Source: DATIJJ01 sp039936115 | Lineage (GTDB): Bacteria > Pseudomonadota > Gammaproteobacteria > DSM-16500 | Direction of reading: 5' to 3' | DNA: 21,581 nucleotides | Assembly (NCBI GenBank): GCA_039936115.1 | Contig: JBDTIZ010000197.1 | Location: 1-21,581 of the forward strand | In this document: positions 7,950 to 14,043 of the stretch, one piece after another | Layout: the number at the start of each line of letters is the position of its first letter | Position numbering within the stretch: the stretch's first letter is position 1 | The notes under the pieces: generated by a model | Databases searched by the model: none | What the model was told of the DNA's origin: nothing | The model's input: only the letters and a program-made list of their open reading frames with translations | Translations under genes and position numbers: made by a program

Positions 7950-8735
7950 ATGAAAACTTTCAAAATCGCCACTTGGAACGTCAACTCATTACGCGTACGT
8001 TTATCACAAGTCTTGCAATGGTTGGCAACTGCTCAGCCTGACGTATTGGCATTGCAAGAATTAAAAATGCCAACGGAAGATTTCCCATTAGAAGAGCTCA
8101 CCCGTGCAGGGTATTACGCGGTAGTTAGCGGACAGAAAACTTATAACGGCGTGGCTATTTTAAGTCGGGAAGTGCCTGGTACCGATATCATTACGGATAT
8201 TCCCGGTTTAGACGATCACCAGCGACGTGTTTTAGCGGTAACGGTTGGTGGTATACGCGTAGTTAATTTATATGTCCCGAACGGTGAAAGCGTTACCTCA
8301 AGTAAGTATCAATACAAATTGAATTGGCTAAGTCAGTTAAAACACTTTTTGGCAGCAGAATTAAGCCAACATCCTAATATGATTATCTTGGGCGATTTTA
8401 ACATTGCGCCTGAAGCCGTTGATGTCCATGACCCAAGTATGTGGGAAGGCCGTGTTTTATTTAGTGAGCTTGAGCGGGCTGAATATAGAGGCATGCTGCA
8501 ATTAGGCTTCACCGATTGTTTTCGTTTGTGTGATCAGGCGGAAAAAAGTTTCAGCTGGTGGGACTATAGGCTTAATGCGTTTAAGCGGAATATGGGTTTG
8601 CGTATAGATCACATTCTGGCAAGCGCCTCTCTTGCGAAACATTGTCAACATTGCGTTATTGATAAGGCTCCTCGCGCTTGGGAGCGTCCTTCGGATCATA
8701 CGCCAGTGATGGCGGAATTTGTATTGGAGGCTTAA
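7950..8735 (+). CDS. xthA: Exodeoxyribonuclease III family (Xth) AP endonuclease
   Basis: This 261-residue protein is of the exonuclease III/APE1 endonuclease-exonuclease-phosphatase fold. The family cleaves DNA 5' to abasic sites in base excision repair and degrades one strand of duplex DNA 3' to 5'. Visible catalytic elements are NVNSLRVR (10-17), LQELK with metal ligand E37, LYVPNGE with Tyr108, LGDFNIAPE with D149 and N151, SWWDYR, GLRIDHILAS, and the terminal PSDHTPV with D249 and H250. Length matches the family (about 255-270). I start at the ATG at 7950, because the protein then opens MKTFKIATWNVNS like its homologues; a TTG at 7932 would add six residues. It stands alone, between a repeat hairpin and a large nested palindrome. 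The subfamily (Xth against ExoA) is less sure. Confidence 0.93.
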   Translation: MKTFKIATWNVNSLRVRLSQVLQWLATAQPDVLALQELKMPTEDFPLEELTRAGYYAVVSGQKTYNGVAILSREVPGTDIITDIPGLDDHQRRVLAVTVGGIRVVNLYVPNGESVTSSKYQYKLNWLSQLKHFLAAELSQHPNMIILGDFNIAPEAVDVHDPSMWEGRVLFSELERAEYRGMLQLGFTDCFRLCDQAEKSFSWWDYRLNAFKRNMGLRIDHILASASLAKHCQHCVIDKAPRAWERPSDHTPVMAEFVLEA

Positions 8736-8753
8736 AGGCCCTCCTCTCCCCAA

Positions 8754-9112
8754 CCTCTCCTCCGCAAAGAGCGTGAGAGGAGAAGGGCCCCGCACTTACA
8801 ACCATTGTCGCCCGCACTTACAGCCACTGTAACCTGCACTTACAGCCACTGTCACCCCGCGCTTGCAACCACTGTCACCCCGCACTTGCAACCACTGTCA
8901 CCCCGCACTTGTTGCGGGGTCTGGTATCAAAAATATAAAAAAGTCATATAAAAAACAATTAAATGTATTTTTTATCGTTTAAAGCCCAGACCCCGCAACC
9001 AGTGCGGGGTGACAATGGCTGTAAGTGCGGGGTGACAATGGTTGTAAGTGTAAGGTGATAATGGTTGCAAGCGCGGGCTCTCTCCTCTCACGCTCTTTGT
9101 GGGAGGAGAGGG
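8754..9112. repeat. Nested composite palindrome of 359 bp built from three repeat types
   Basis: Outer arms of about 40 bp (8754-8793 and 9073-9112) are imperfect inverted copies with the shared core CAAAGAGCGTGAGAGGAGA; each arm is itself a hairpin. Inside the left arm are five tandem 22-23 bp units (8788-8900, pattern CCCCGCACTTGCAACCACTG plus TCA). Inside the right arm are three units in opposite orientation (9001-9069). At the centre is a 119-bp palindromic element (8896-9014). The structure occupies most of the 468-base gap between the exonuclease gene and rpmE. No protein is encoded; an ORF through it is only repeat sequence. Confidence 0.9.
8896..9014. mobile_element. MITE-like snap-back element, copy 1
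   Basis: TGTCACCCCGCACTTGTTGC opens the element and its inverted counterpart, ending GTGCGGGGTGACA, closes it. Each end is itself a small hairpin, and about 65 bp of AT-rich DNA lies between. The AT-rich part also tends to pair (ATAAAAAAGTCAT left, TATTTTTTAT right). A second copy of similar length and internal sequence (TTAAATG-n-TTTTTTAT, then CCAGACCCCGCAA) lies at 12396-12518. No coding capacity; mobility is inferred from the shared internal sequence. Confidence 0.7.
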
Positions 9113-9133
9113 TAAGACAGCAAGTTTTTCAAC

Positions 9134-9162
9134 TTGATTCACACCCCAGTCTCAGCTATCAT
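9134..9162 (+). promoter_or_regulatory. Sigma-70 type promoter of rpmE
   Basis: TTGATT (9134-9139) and TATCAT (9157-9162) are separated by 17 bp, close to consensus. They lie just downstream of the nested palindrome and about 40 bp upstream of the rpmE start codon. Confidence 0.65.
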
Positions 9163-9203
9163 GGCCAGCTTAATTTTGCTCAGAGTTCTTTTAAGAGGTT
9201 TTT

Positions 9204-9461
9204 ATGAAGCAGGGTATTCATCCAGAATATAATGAAATAAAAGTCACATGCAGCTGCGGCAGCGTGTTCGCAACACGTTCAACGTCAGGTCGTGATTTGT
9301 TGTTAGAAGTATGCTCCAAATGCCATCCTTTCTACACCGGCAAACAAAAGATTGTAGATACCGCTGGCCGTGTGGATCGTTTCCAACAAAAATATGGTCG
9401 CAAAACAACTAAAGTTGCAGATAAACCAGCAGCTGATCAGCAAGATCAACAAGATAAGTAA
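9204..9461 (+). CDS. rpmE: 50S ribosomal protein L31 (zinc-binding, C+ type)
   Basis: This 85-residue protein opens MKQGIHPEYNEIKVTCSCGS, as usual for bacterial L31. The four zinc ligands of the C+ form are present: C16, C18, C37 and C40 (CSCG and CSKCHPFYTG). The following GRVDRFQQKYGR is the family signature. L31 sits at the central protuberance of the 50S subunit and bridges to 30S. Residues 66-85 are a polar tail (KPAADQQDQQDK) longer than in E. coli L31 (70 residues). AGAGG lies 7 nt before the ATG. It has its own promoter and its own terminator, so it is a single-gene unit. Zinc-linked replacement by a C- paralogue (YkgM type) is known elsewhere; none is visible here. Confidence 0.97.
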   Translation: MKQGIHPEYNEIKVTCSCGSVFATRSTSGRDLLLEVCSKCHPFYTGKQKIVDTAGRVDRFQQKYGRKTTKVADKPAADQQDQQDK

Positions 9462-9477
9462 TCGCAATGCTCTCTTT

Positions 9478-9505
9478 CACCCCGCAAGGATTGCGGGGTG
9501 TTTTA
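9478..9505 (+). terminator. Rho-independent terminator of rpmE
   Basis: A perfect 10-bp stem CACCCCGCAA (9478-9487) / TTGCGGGGTG (9491-9500) with a GGA loop is followed by TTTTA. It lies 16 bases after the rpmE stop. Its stem matches the CCCCGCA repeat family, so a repeat copy may have become, or derive from, a terminator. Confidence 0.85.
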
Positions 9506-9591
9506 GCAAACCCCTTGTTCATTAAGACATTTCTATAATGTTTAGAAATTCTGTCATGCCATTTGTTTAAATAAAGAGAAGGTCTCTCCTC

Positions 9592-10827
9592 ATGACAAAA
9601 GATATACGCACAGCTGCTCTCGATTACCACTCTAATCCTACCCCAGGCAAAATCGGCATCGTCTCAACCAAACCAGCAGAAACGCAAAATGATTTATCGC
9701 TTAGCTATACGCCAGGCGTTGCGGAGCCTGTCAAAGAAATTGCCCTGGATCCTAGAGCGGCTTATCGTTATACCAGCAAAGGAAATTTAGTAGCCGTCAT
9801 CACAAATGGAACCGCCGTGTTAGGTCTTGGCAATGTCGGAGCTTTAGCCAGCAAGCCTGTTATGGAAGGCAAGGCAGTTTTATTTAAACGGTTTGCTGAT
9901 ATTGACGTGTTTGATATCGAAATTGATTGTGAAGATCCCCAAAAATTTATCGATACCGTCACCCATATTTCCCCAACTTTCGGCGCTATCAATTTAGAAG
10001 ATATCAAGGCGCCTGAGTGTTTCGAAATCGAAAAAATATTGCGTGAAAGATTATCTATTCCCGTTTTTCATGATGACCAACATGGTACAGCGATAGTCAT
10101 AGCAGCTGGTTTATTAAATGCGCTTGAGTTGCAAGCTAAGACACTTAATGCGGTTAAAATTGTCTGCGCAGGCGCTGGTGCTGCAGGCATAGCTGCTATG
10201 CAGTTACTGATTAAACTAGGCGCTGAACCTGATAATATTTTTATGGTGGATAGAGCGGGCGTTATTCATAGTGACCGCAAAGACTTGAATGAATATAAAA
10301 AACAATTTGCCATTAAAACCGACAAATACACGTTAGCCGAGGCATTAACCGGGGCAGATGTGTTTATTGGTGTGTCTGGACCAGGAATATTGACTCCTGA
10401 TATGCTGCACGCTATGGCTGAAAAGCCAATCGTGTTTGCTTTATCTAATCCTACTCCTGAAATCATGCCCGAGCTTGCCCACAAAGTGCGCAGCGATCTT
10501 ATTATGGCAACAGGACGTAGTGATTATCCAAACCAGGTGAACAATGCGCTGTGTTTTCCGTATATTTTTCGCGGAGCGCTTGATGTACATGCCTCATGCA
10601 TCAACGAGGCAATGCAAATGGCAGCAGTACATGCCATCAGAGACTTAGCAAAAGAGCCCGTGCCTGAAAGCGTTTTAGTCGCTGCACATAAAGATACACT
10701 GATATTTGGCCCAGACTATCTTCTTCCAAAGCTTATCGATCCACGGCTGAAAGAAAAAGTATCGTCAGCGGTCGCAAATGCTGCTATTGAGTCGGGTGTT
10801 GCTCTTTTGCATTGTTTTACTGCATAA
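9592..10827 (+). CDS. NAD(P)-dependent malic enzyme, short bacterial type
   Basis: This 411-residue cytosolic enzyme oxidatively decarboxylates L-malate to pyruvate + CO2 with NAD+ or NADP+. The catalytic tyrosine is Y39 in SYTPGVAEP and the catalytic lysine K94 in VMEGKAVLFK. Metal ligands are E136/D137 (NLEDIKAPECF) and D161 or D162 (FHDDQHGTA). The nucleotide-binding loop is GAGAAG (194-199), and ALSNPTPEI and PNQVNNALCFPYIFRGALD follow. It lacks the phosphotransacetylase-like C-terminal half of E. coli MaeB, so it belongs to the short MaeB/YtsJ-like group. Cofactor preference cannot be read with confidence. GAGAAGG precedes the ATG, and a perfect TATAAT (9534-9539) lies about 50 bp upstream without a clear -35. 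Malic enzyme supplies pyruvate and reducing power from TCA intermediates, which suits an organism feeding on amino acids. Confidence 0.95.
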   Translation: MTKDIRTAALDYHSNPTPGKIGIVSTKPAETQNDLSLSYTPGVAEPVKEIALDPRAAYRYTSKGNLVAVITNGTAVLGLGNVGALASKPVMEGKAVLFKRFADIDVFDIEIDCEDPQKFIDTVTHISPTFGAINLEDIKAPECFEIEKILRERLSIPVFHDDQHGTAIVIAAGLLNALELQAKTLNAVKIVCAGAGAAGIAAMQLLIKLGAEPDNIFMVDRAGVIHSDRKDLNEYKKQFAIKTDKYTLAEALTGADVFIGVSGPGILTPDMLHAMAEKPIVFALSNPTPEIMPELAHKVRSDLIMATGRSDYPNQVNNALCFPYIFRGALDVHASCINEAMQMAAVHAIRDLAKEPVPESVLVAAHKDTLIFGPDYLLPKLIDPRLKEKVSSAVANAAIESGVALLHCFTA

Positions 10828-10997
10828 GATTTAGTGATTTTTTAAGATTTTAAGCTTGAATAAACCAATGAATTTCTTCAACAGAGATTTATTAAGCAAA
10901 AAACACTGTTCAGGATGGCAGTGAAAATGACATGCTATGGAGTCATGACAAAATCAAATGGACGCTGCAACAGACTGTTATTTGAGAAGAGGTCAGA

Positions 10998-12311
10998 ATG
11001 GAAAATAGAATTTCATTAAAAGCTGCCATTTTTCCCTGGTTCATTTGTGGATTGGGTGCGCTTTTCTATAGTTATGAATATTTACTTCGCATGTCGCCGA
11101 GCGTGATGCAGCTCAATTTGATGCGTTTTTATCATCTTACCGGTGCACAATTCGGTTATTTATCAGGTTCGTACTATTACTATTCATATGTTGCAATGCA
11201 GATTCTCGTTGGTTTGTTGATGGATCGATTCGGGCCACGGCGTTTGTTAACGTTTGCCTGTTTTCTCTGTGCGATTGGTGCTTATCTTTTTGCCTGTAGC
11301 GAATATGTATCTGTTGCCATGATTGGTCGATTTTTAATTGGTTTAGGTTCGGCATTTGCTTTTGTGGGTGCAGCAAAACTTGCAACCATTTGGTTGCCGC
11401 CTAGGTATTTTGCATTGATATCAGGCATTATTTTTTGTTTAGGGATGTTAGGCGCAGCGTTTGGCGATCTTGTGTTGCGTGTGTTAGTCGATACTACCGG
11501 CTGGCAAACCGCAATTATGGCGGCAGCGGTTGCGGGTGTTCTTCTTGCTATCATCATCTGGGCAGTTGTGCGTGATGTGAACCCTTACAATCAAGGCCAT
11601 TATCCACATCATACTTCGGATCTGAGTAGTGTGTTATCGGGTTTAAGACAAGCATTAAAAAACCGACAAATTTGGTTATGTGGCACGGTAGGATGTTTGT
11701 TGTATCTTTTCTTATCGGCATTTGCAGAATTATGGGGCCCTGGCTATCTAGAGCAAGCGCAAAATATTTCTAGAGTGTATGCCGCGAATGCTAACTCAAT
11801 GGTGTTTTTAGGTTGCGCAATAGGCGCGCCACTATGGGGTTTGTTTTCCGACTATCTTGAATTACGTCGTGTCCCACTCATCATGGGAGCAACCGGTGCA
11901 ATTTTTGCGTTTTGTGCGCTGCTTTATATGCATAATTTGCCATTGTTAGCCGTTTATCTTTTGTTATTTATATTTGGATTTACATCGAGCGTGCAAATTT
12001 TAGTATTTGCCATTGCACGCGAGCTTACATCGATAAAGATCTCAGGTACCGCGATTGGGTTAGTCAATATGTTGGTCATGATTGGCGGGATTGTTTTTCC
12101 ACCCGTCATCGGCAAAATTTTAGATCTCAACTGGCACGGTACTATGGTTGATGGCGCTCGAATTTATTCAGAGCATGCCTACATGATGGCATTGAGTCTG
12201 CTGCCGCTCGGTATTCTCTTTGGGATATTACTGACACTCTGCATCCGCGAGACGCACTGTCAGATCCATGTTGAAGATCCTCATCCTCATCCGGAAACAT
12301 CACACTCCTAG
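10998..12311 (+). CDS. Major facilitator superfamily transporter
   Basis: This 437-residue inner-membrane protein has about 12 hydrophobic segments. The MFS motif A between TM2 and TM3 is visible as DRFGPRR (76-82). A second, weaker copy between TM8 and TM9 reads WGLFSDYLELRRVPL, in keeping with the duplicated 6+6 layout. The opening AAIFPWFICGLGALFYSYEYLLRMSPSVM resembles a group of transporters common in Legionella and Coxiella, but the substrate cannot be read from the sequence. The tail is histidine-rich (HVEDPHPHPETSHS). The start ATG has GAGG about 8 nt upstream. A 170-base gap without recognisable signals separates it from the malic enzyme gene, and a palindromic repeat element separates it from the convergent ccm operon. 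Confidence 0.9.
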   Translation: MENRISLKAAIFPWFICGLGALFYSYEYLLRMSPSVMQLNLMRFYHLTGAQFGYLSGSYYYYSYVAMQILVGLLMDRFGPRRLLTFACFLCAIGAYLFACSEYVSVAMIGRFLIGLGSAFAFVGAAKLATIWLPPRYFALISGIIFCLGMLGAAFGDLVLRVLVDTTGWQTAIMAAAVAGVLLAIIIWAVVRDVNPYNQGHYPHHTSDLSSVLSGLRQALKNRQIWLCGTVGCLLYLFLSAFAELWGPGYLEQAQNISRVYAANANSMVFLGCAIGAPLWGLFSDYLELRRVPLIMGATGAIFAFCALLYMHNLPLLAVYLLLFIFGFTSSVQILVFAIARELTSIKISGTAIGLVNMLVMIGGIVFPPVIGKILDLNWHGTMVDGARIYSEHAYMMALSLLPLGILFGILLTLCIRETHCQIHVEDPHPHPETSHS

Positions 12312-12343
12312 CATGTTTTTGTTTTCACTGTCACATTCTGTCG

Positions 12344-12400
12344 ACTGCACTGGATATTGTCCACCGCACTGGATATTATCCACTGCACTGGATATTGTCA
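12344..12400. repeat. Three tandem 19-bp repeats
   Basis: Three adjacent units (12344-12362, 12363-12381, 12382-12400) follow the pattern ACYGCACTGGATATTRTCM, with 2-4 differences between units. The third unit runs into the palindromic element at 12396. The arrangement copies that at 8788-8900 (a tandem array abutting the same element) but with a different unit. Confidence 0.85.
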
Positions 12401-12518
12401 CCCCGCACTTGTTGCGGGGTCCGGGATTTAACTAATAAAAAATGCATTGTTAAGATGAGCGCCTTAAATGACTTTTTTATGCTTTTATTCCAGACCCCGC
12501 AATAAGTGCGGGGTGACA
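12396..12518. mobile_element. MITE-like snap-back element, copy 2
   Basis: This 123-bp element has the same ends as copy 1: TGTCACCCCGCACTTGTTGC opens it and GTGCGGGGTGACA closes it. The interior is AT-rich and related to copy 1 (CTTAAATGACTTTTTTATGC). It lies between the convergent MFS gene and ccm operon, where its hairpins could stop transcription from both sides. It has no coding capacity. Confidence 0.7.
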
Positions 12519-12541
12519 GCGCCCGCAAATGAGTTATGTGA

Positions 12542-12991
12542 CTACTTTTGTCTTAGCTGCTGACCAGCCCGCTCATAAAAACTTTTTATTTCATGATTCT
12601 GCGGTAACAACAAATGTGCTTTATACAACGCAGCTTTTGCAGCGTTATAATCACCTTGTGCAAAATACAATTTACCCAAAATAAACCAGCCTTGTGCATC
12701 ATCAGGATGACTCTGTAATTTTTGTTTGATATGCGCAATGATTCCATCAATTCCACCCAACTGCTTCACTTCGGTTTGCAATTGATAATGTTTTTTTCCT
12801 TGCAGAATCCATTCAGTAAGCGCCGCATGATTTCCTGAAAAGTGATAAAGACTCAACGAAAATAAAATAGTAAATAAGCCAGTGAATAAAAAGCGCCAAG
12901 AAAATAATTGTTTGATGGCAATAAACGGCAGGGCAAGTAGGCTGAGAGCAGCGAGTAGCATTAAAAGAATTGAACTATAGAGTAAATACAT
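12542..12991 (-). CDS. Short CcmI-like TPR protein of cytochrome c maturation
   Basis: This 149-residue protein has two N-terminal hydrophobic segments (about 4-27 and 33-50), then a soluble part with one clear tetratricopeptide unit (DDAQGWFILGKLYFAQGDYNAAKAALYKAHLLLP, split over residues 97-130). CcmI, or the C-terminal half of E. coli CcmH, has this layout (two membrane helices, then periplasmic TPRs) and chaperones apocytochrome c to the CcmF/H ligase. Here the TPR part is much shorter than in canonical CcmI (about 400 residues). It is the last gene of the ccm operon, 78 nt after ccmH, separated by a palindromic repeat. AAAGAG precedes the ATG. The name rests on topology and position more than on sequence. 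Confidence 0.75.
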   Translation of the reverse strand: MYLLYSSILLMLLAALSLLALPFIAIKQLFSWRFLFTGLFTILFSLSLYHFSGNHAALTEWILQGKKHYQLQTEVKQLGGIDGIIAHIKQKLQSHPDDAQGWFILGKLYFAQGDYNAAKAALYKAHLLLPQNHEIKSFYERAGQQLRQK

Positions 12992-13016
12992 ATTAATCTC
13001 TTTGAATTATTGGACC

Positions 13017-13048
13017 CCGGTCATTCCCGCCTTCGCGGGAATGACCGG
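13017..13048. repeat. Palindromic repeat, TCATTCCCGC family
   Basis: A perfect 14-bp stem CCGGTCATTCCCGC (13017-13030) pairs with GCGGGAATGACCGG (13035-13048) around CTTC. It lies between ccmH and the ccmI-like gene. Read on the minus strand there is no T-run after it, so it is more likely a REP-type repeat or RNA-processing/stability stem than a terminator. Confidence 0.85.
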
Positions 13049-13069
13049 TCTTTTAAAAAATTATTTCCG

Positions 13070-13501
13070 CTATTTTTCTTCAACAGACGCCAGGTTGACT
13101 GGATCACGCGGACAAACCGCGGGACGACGACGGCGTATATAAGAAAAAAGCCACCCCAAGGCCAAAATCAAAAACAAAAACGGCCCAAACCACAACCCAA
13201 GCGTCGCACCGTTCAATGGCGGACGATATAAAATAAAATCACCATAACGTGCTACCAAATAATCAACTATTTGTTTATCCGATTGCCCACGCATGAGCTG
13301 CGCATAAACGTGATCACGTAAATCTGTTGCTAACGGTGCATTAGACTCAGCTAAATTTTGATTTTGACAAACCAAGCAGCGCAATTGCGTTGTCAGTTGA
13401 GTAAATCTGATTTGTTCTGCGCTCGAATTAAAATGATAGAAATCTTCCGCAGCAAATAATTGCAAAGGAATGATCAACAAAATGAGGAAAATTATTTTCA
13501 T
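13070..13501 (-). CDS. ccmH: Cytochrome c maturation protein CcmH (thiol oxidoreductase/haem ligase subunit)
   Basis: This 143-residue protein starts with a hydrophobic signal or anchor (MKIIFLILLIIPLQLFA). The CcmH/CcdA-type motif LRCLVCQNQ follows, with cysteines C42 and C45; it reduces the apocytochrome CXXCH thiols or handles a mixed disulphide with CcmG. A second membrane helix lies at about 98-120, then a basic RRRR stop-transfer. This is the short CcmH form without the TPR half; the next gene supplies that. The ATG at 13501 overlaps the ccmG stop by one base (TGATG); a GTG at 13504 is an alternative that adds one residue. It acts on the periplasmic face with CcmF. Confidence 0.95.
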   Translation of the reverse strand: MKIIFLILLIIPLQLFAAEDFYHFNSSAEQIRFTQLTTQLRCLVCQNQNLAESNAPLATDLRDHVYAQLMRGQSDKQIVDYLVARYGDFILYRPPLNGATLGLWFGPFLFLILALGWLFSYIRRRRPAVCPRDPVNLASVEEK

Positions 13502-14043
13502 CACGATCCATTCTCAAGTTTATCAATCAACGGTTTTAACTTAGTTTCCCACGCCTCTCTATCAATTGGCCCAATATGTTTGTAGCGAATAATACCATTC
13601 TTATCGAGCACAAATGTTTCCGGAGTGCCATAAACACCCCAATCGATTGCAGCAGAACCTGCTTTATCTACCGCCACAATTTGATACGGATTACCGTATT
13701 TTTTAAGCCATGCTCTTGCAGCGGCACTATCATCTTTATAATTGAGCCCATAAAAAAAGATATGTTGGTCATGTGCTAATTGTAACAATCCCTCATGTTC
13801 TTCAGCGCAAGCTACACACCAGGTTGCCCAAACATTCACAAGCGTTACATGACCGATAAAATCTTTATTGCTCGTCATTTTGTTACTATCCAACAAAGTA
13901 GGCAATTCAAAAACGGGAGCGGGTTTATTGATGAGTGGCGAAGGAATCTGGCTAGGATGTAAACTCAATCCTCGCCACAATAAAAGTAAAATAGCTATAA
14001 ACAAAAGCAACGGTAAAGCAAATCGAAGTTCTTTACGCGACAT
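13501..14043 (-). CDS. ccmG: Cytochrome c maturation thioredoxin CcmG/DsbE
   Basis: This 180-residue membrane-anchored periplasmic thioredoxin has an N-terminal anchor at about 7-24. The active site is VNVWATWCVACAEEH with C76 and C79. The cis-proline loop is YGTPETFVLD. It keeps apocytochrome c and CcmH cysteines reduced. The CVAC dipeptide differs from the more usual CPTC or CVPC of DsbE proteins: the proline is missing, which could shift the redox potential. The start at 14043 is chosen for GAGG 8 nt upstream and for the typical SRKELRFALPLL opening; a start at 14091 would add 16 residues and lengthen the overlap with ccmF. As called, it overlaps the ccmF end by 11 nt. Confidence 0.95.
   Translation of the reverse strand: MSRKELRFALPLLLFIAILLLLWRGLSLHPSQIPSPLINKPAPVFELPTLLDSNKMTSNKDFIGHVTLVNVWATWCVACAEEHEGLLQLAHDQHIFFYGLNYKDDSAAARAWLKKYGNPYQIVAVDKAGSAAIDWGVYGTPETFVLDKNGIIRYKHIGPIDREAWETKLKPLIDKLENGS

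Noticed and set aside
8788..9069. Regularly spaced repeats resembling a CRISPR array
   Set aside because: The 22-23 bp units are directly adjacent with no unique spacers, and the right half is inverted. No cas genes are present.
9025..9207. Open reading frame of 60 codons upstream of rpmE
   Set aside because: It lies mostly in the repeat array and the rpmE promoter; its protein sequence is repeat-derived and it has no ribosome site.
13010..13231. Plus-strand open frame of 73 codons
   Set aside because: It starts in a palindromic repeat and runs antisense to ccmH; the basic protein sequence is a by-product of that strand.
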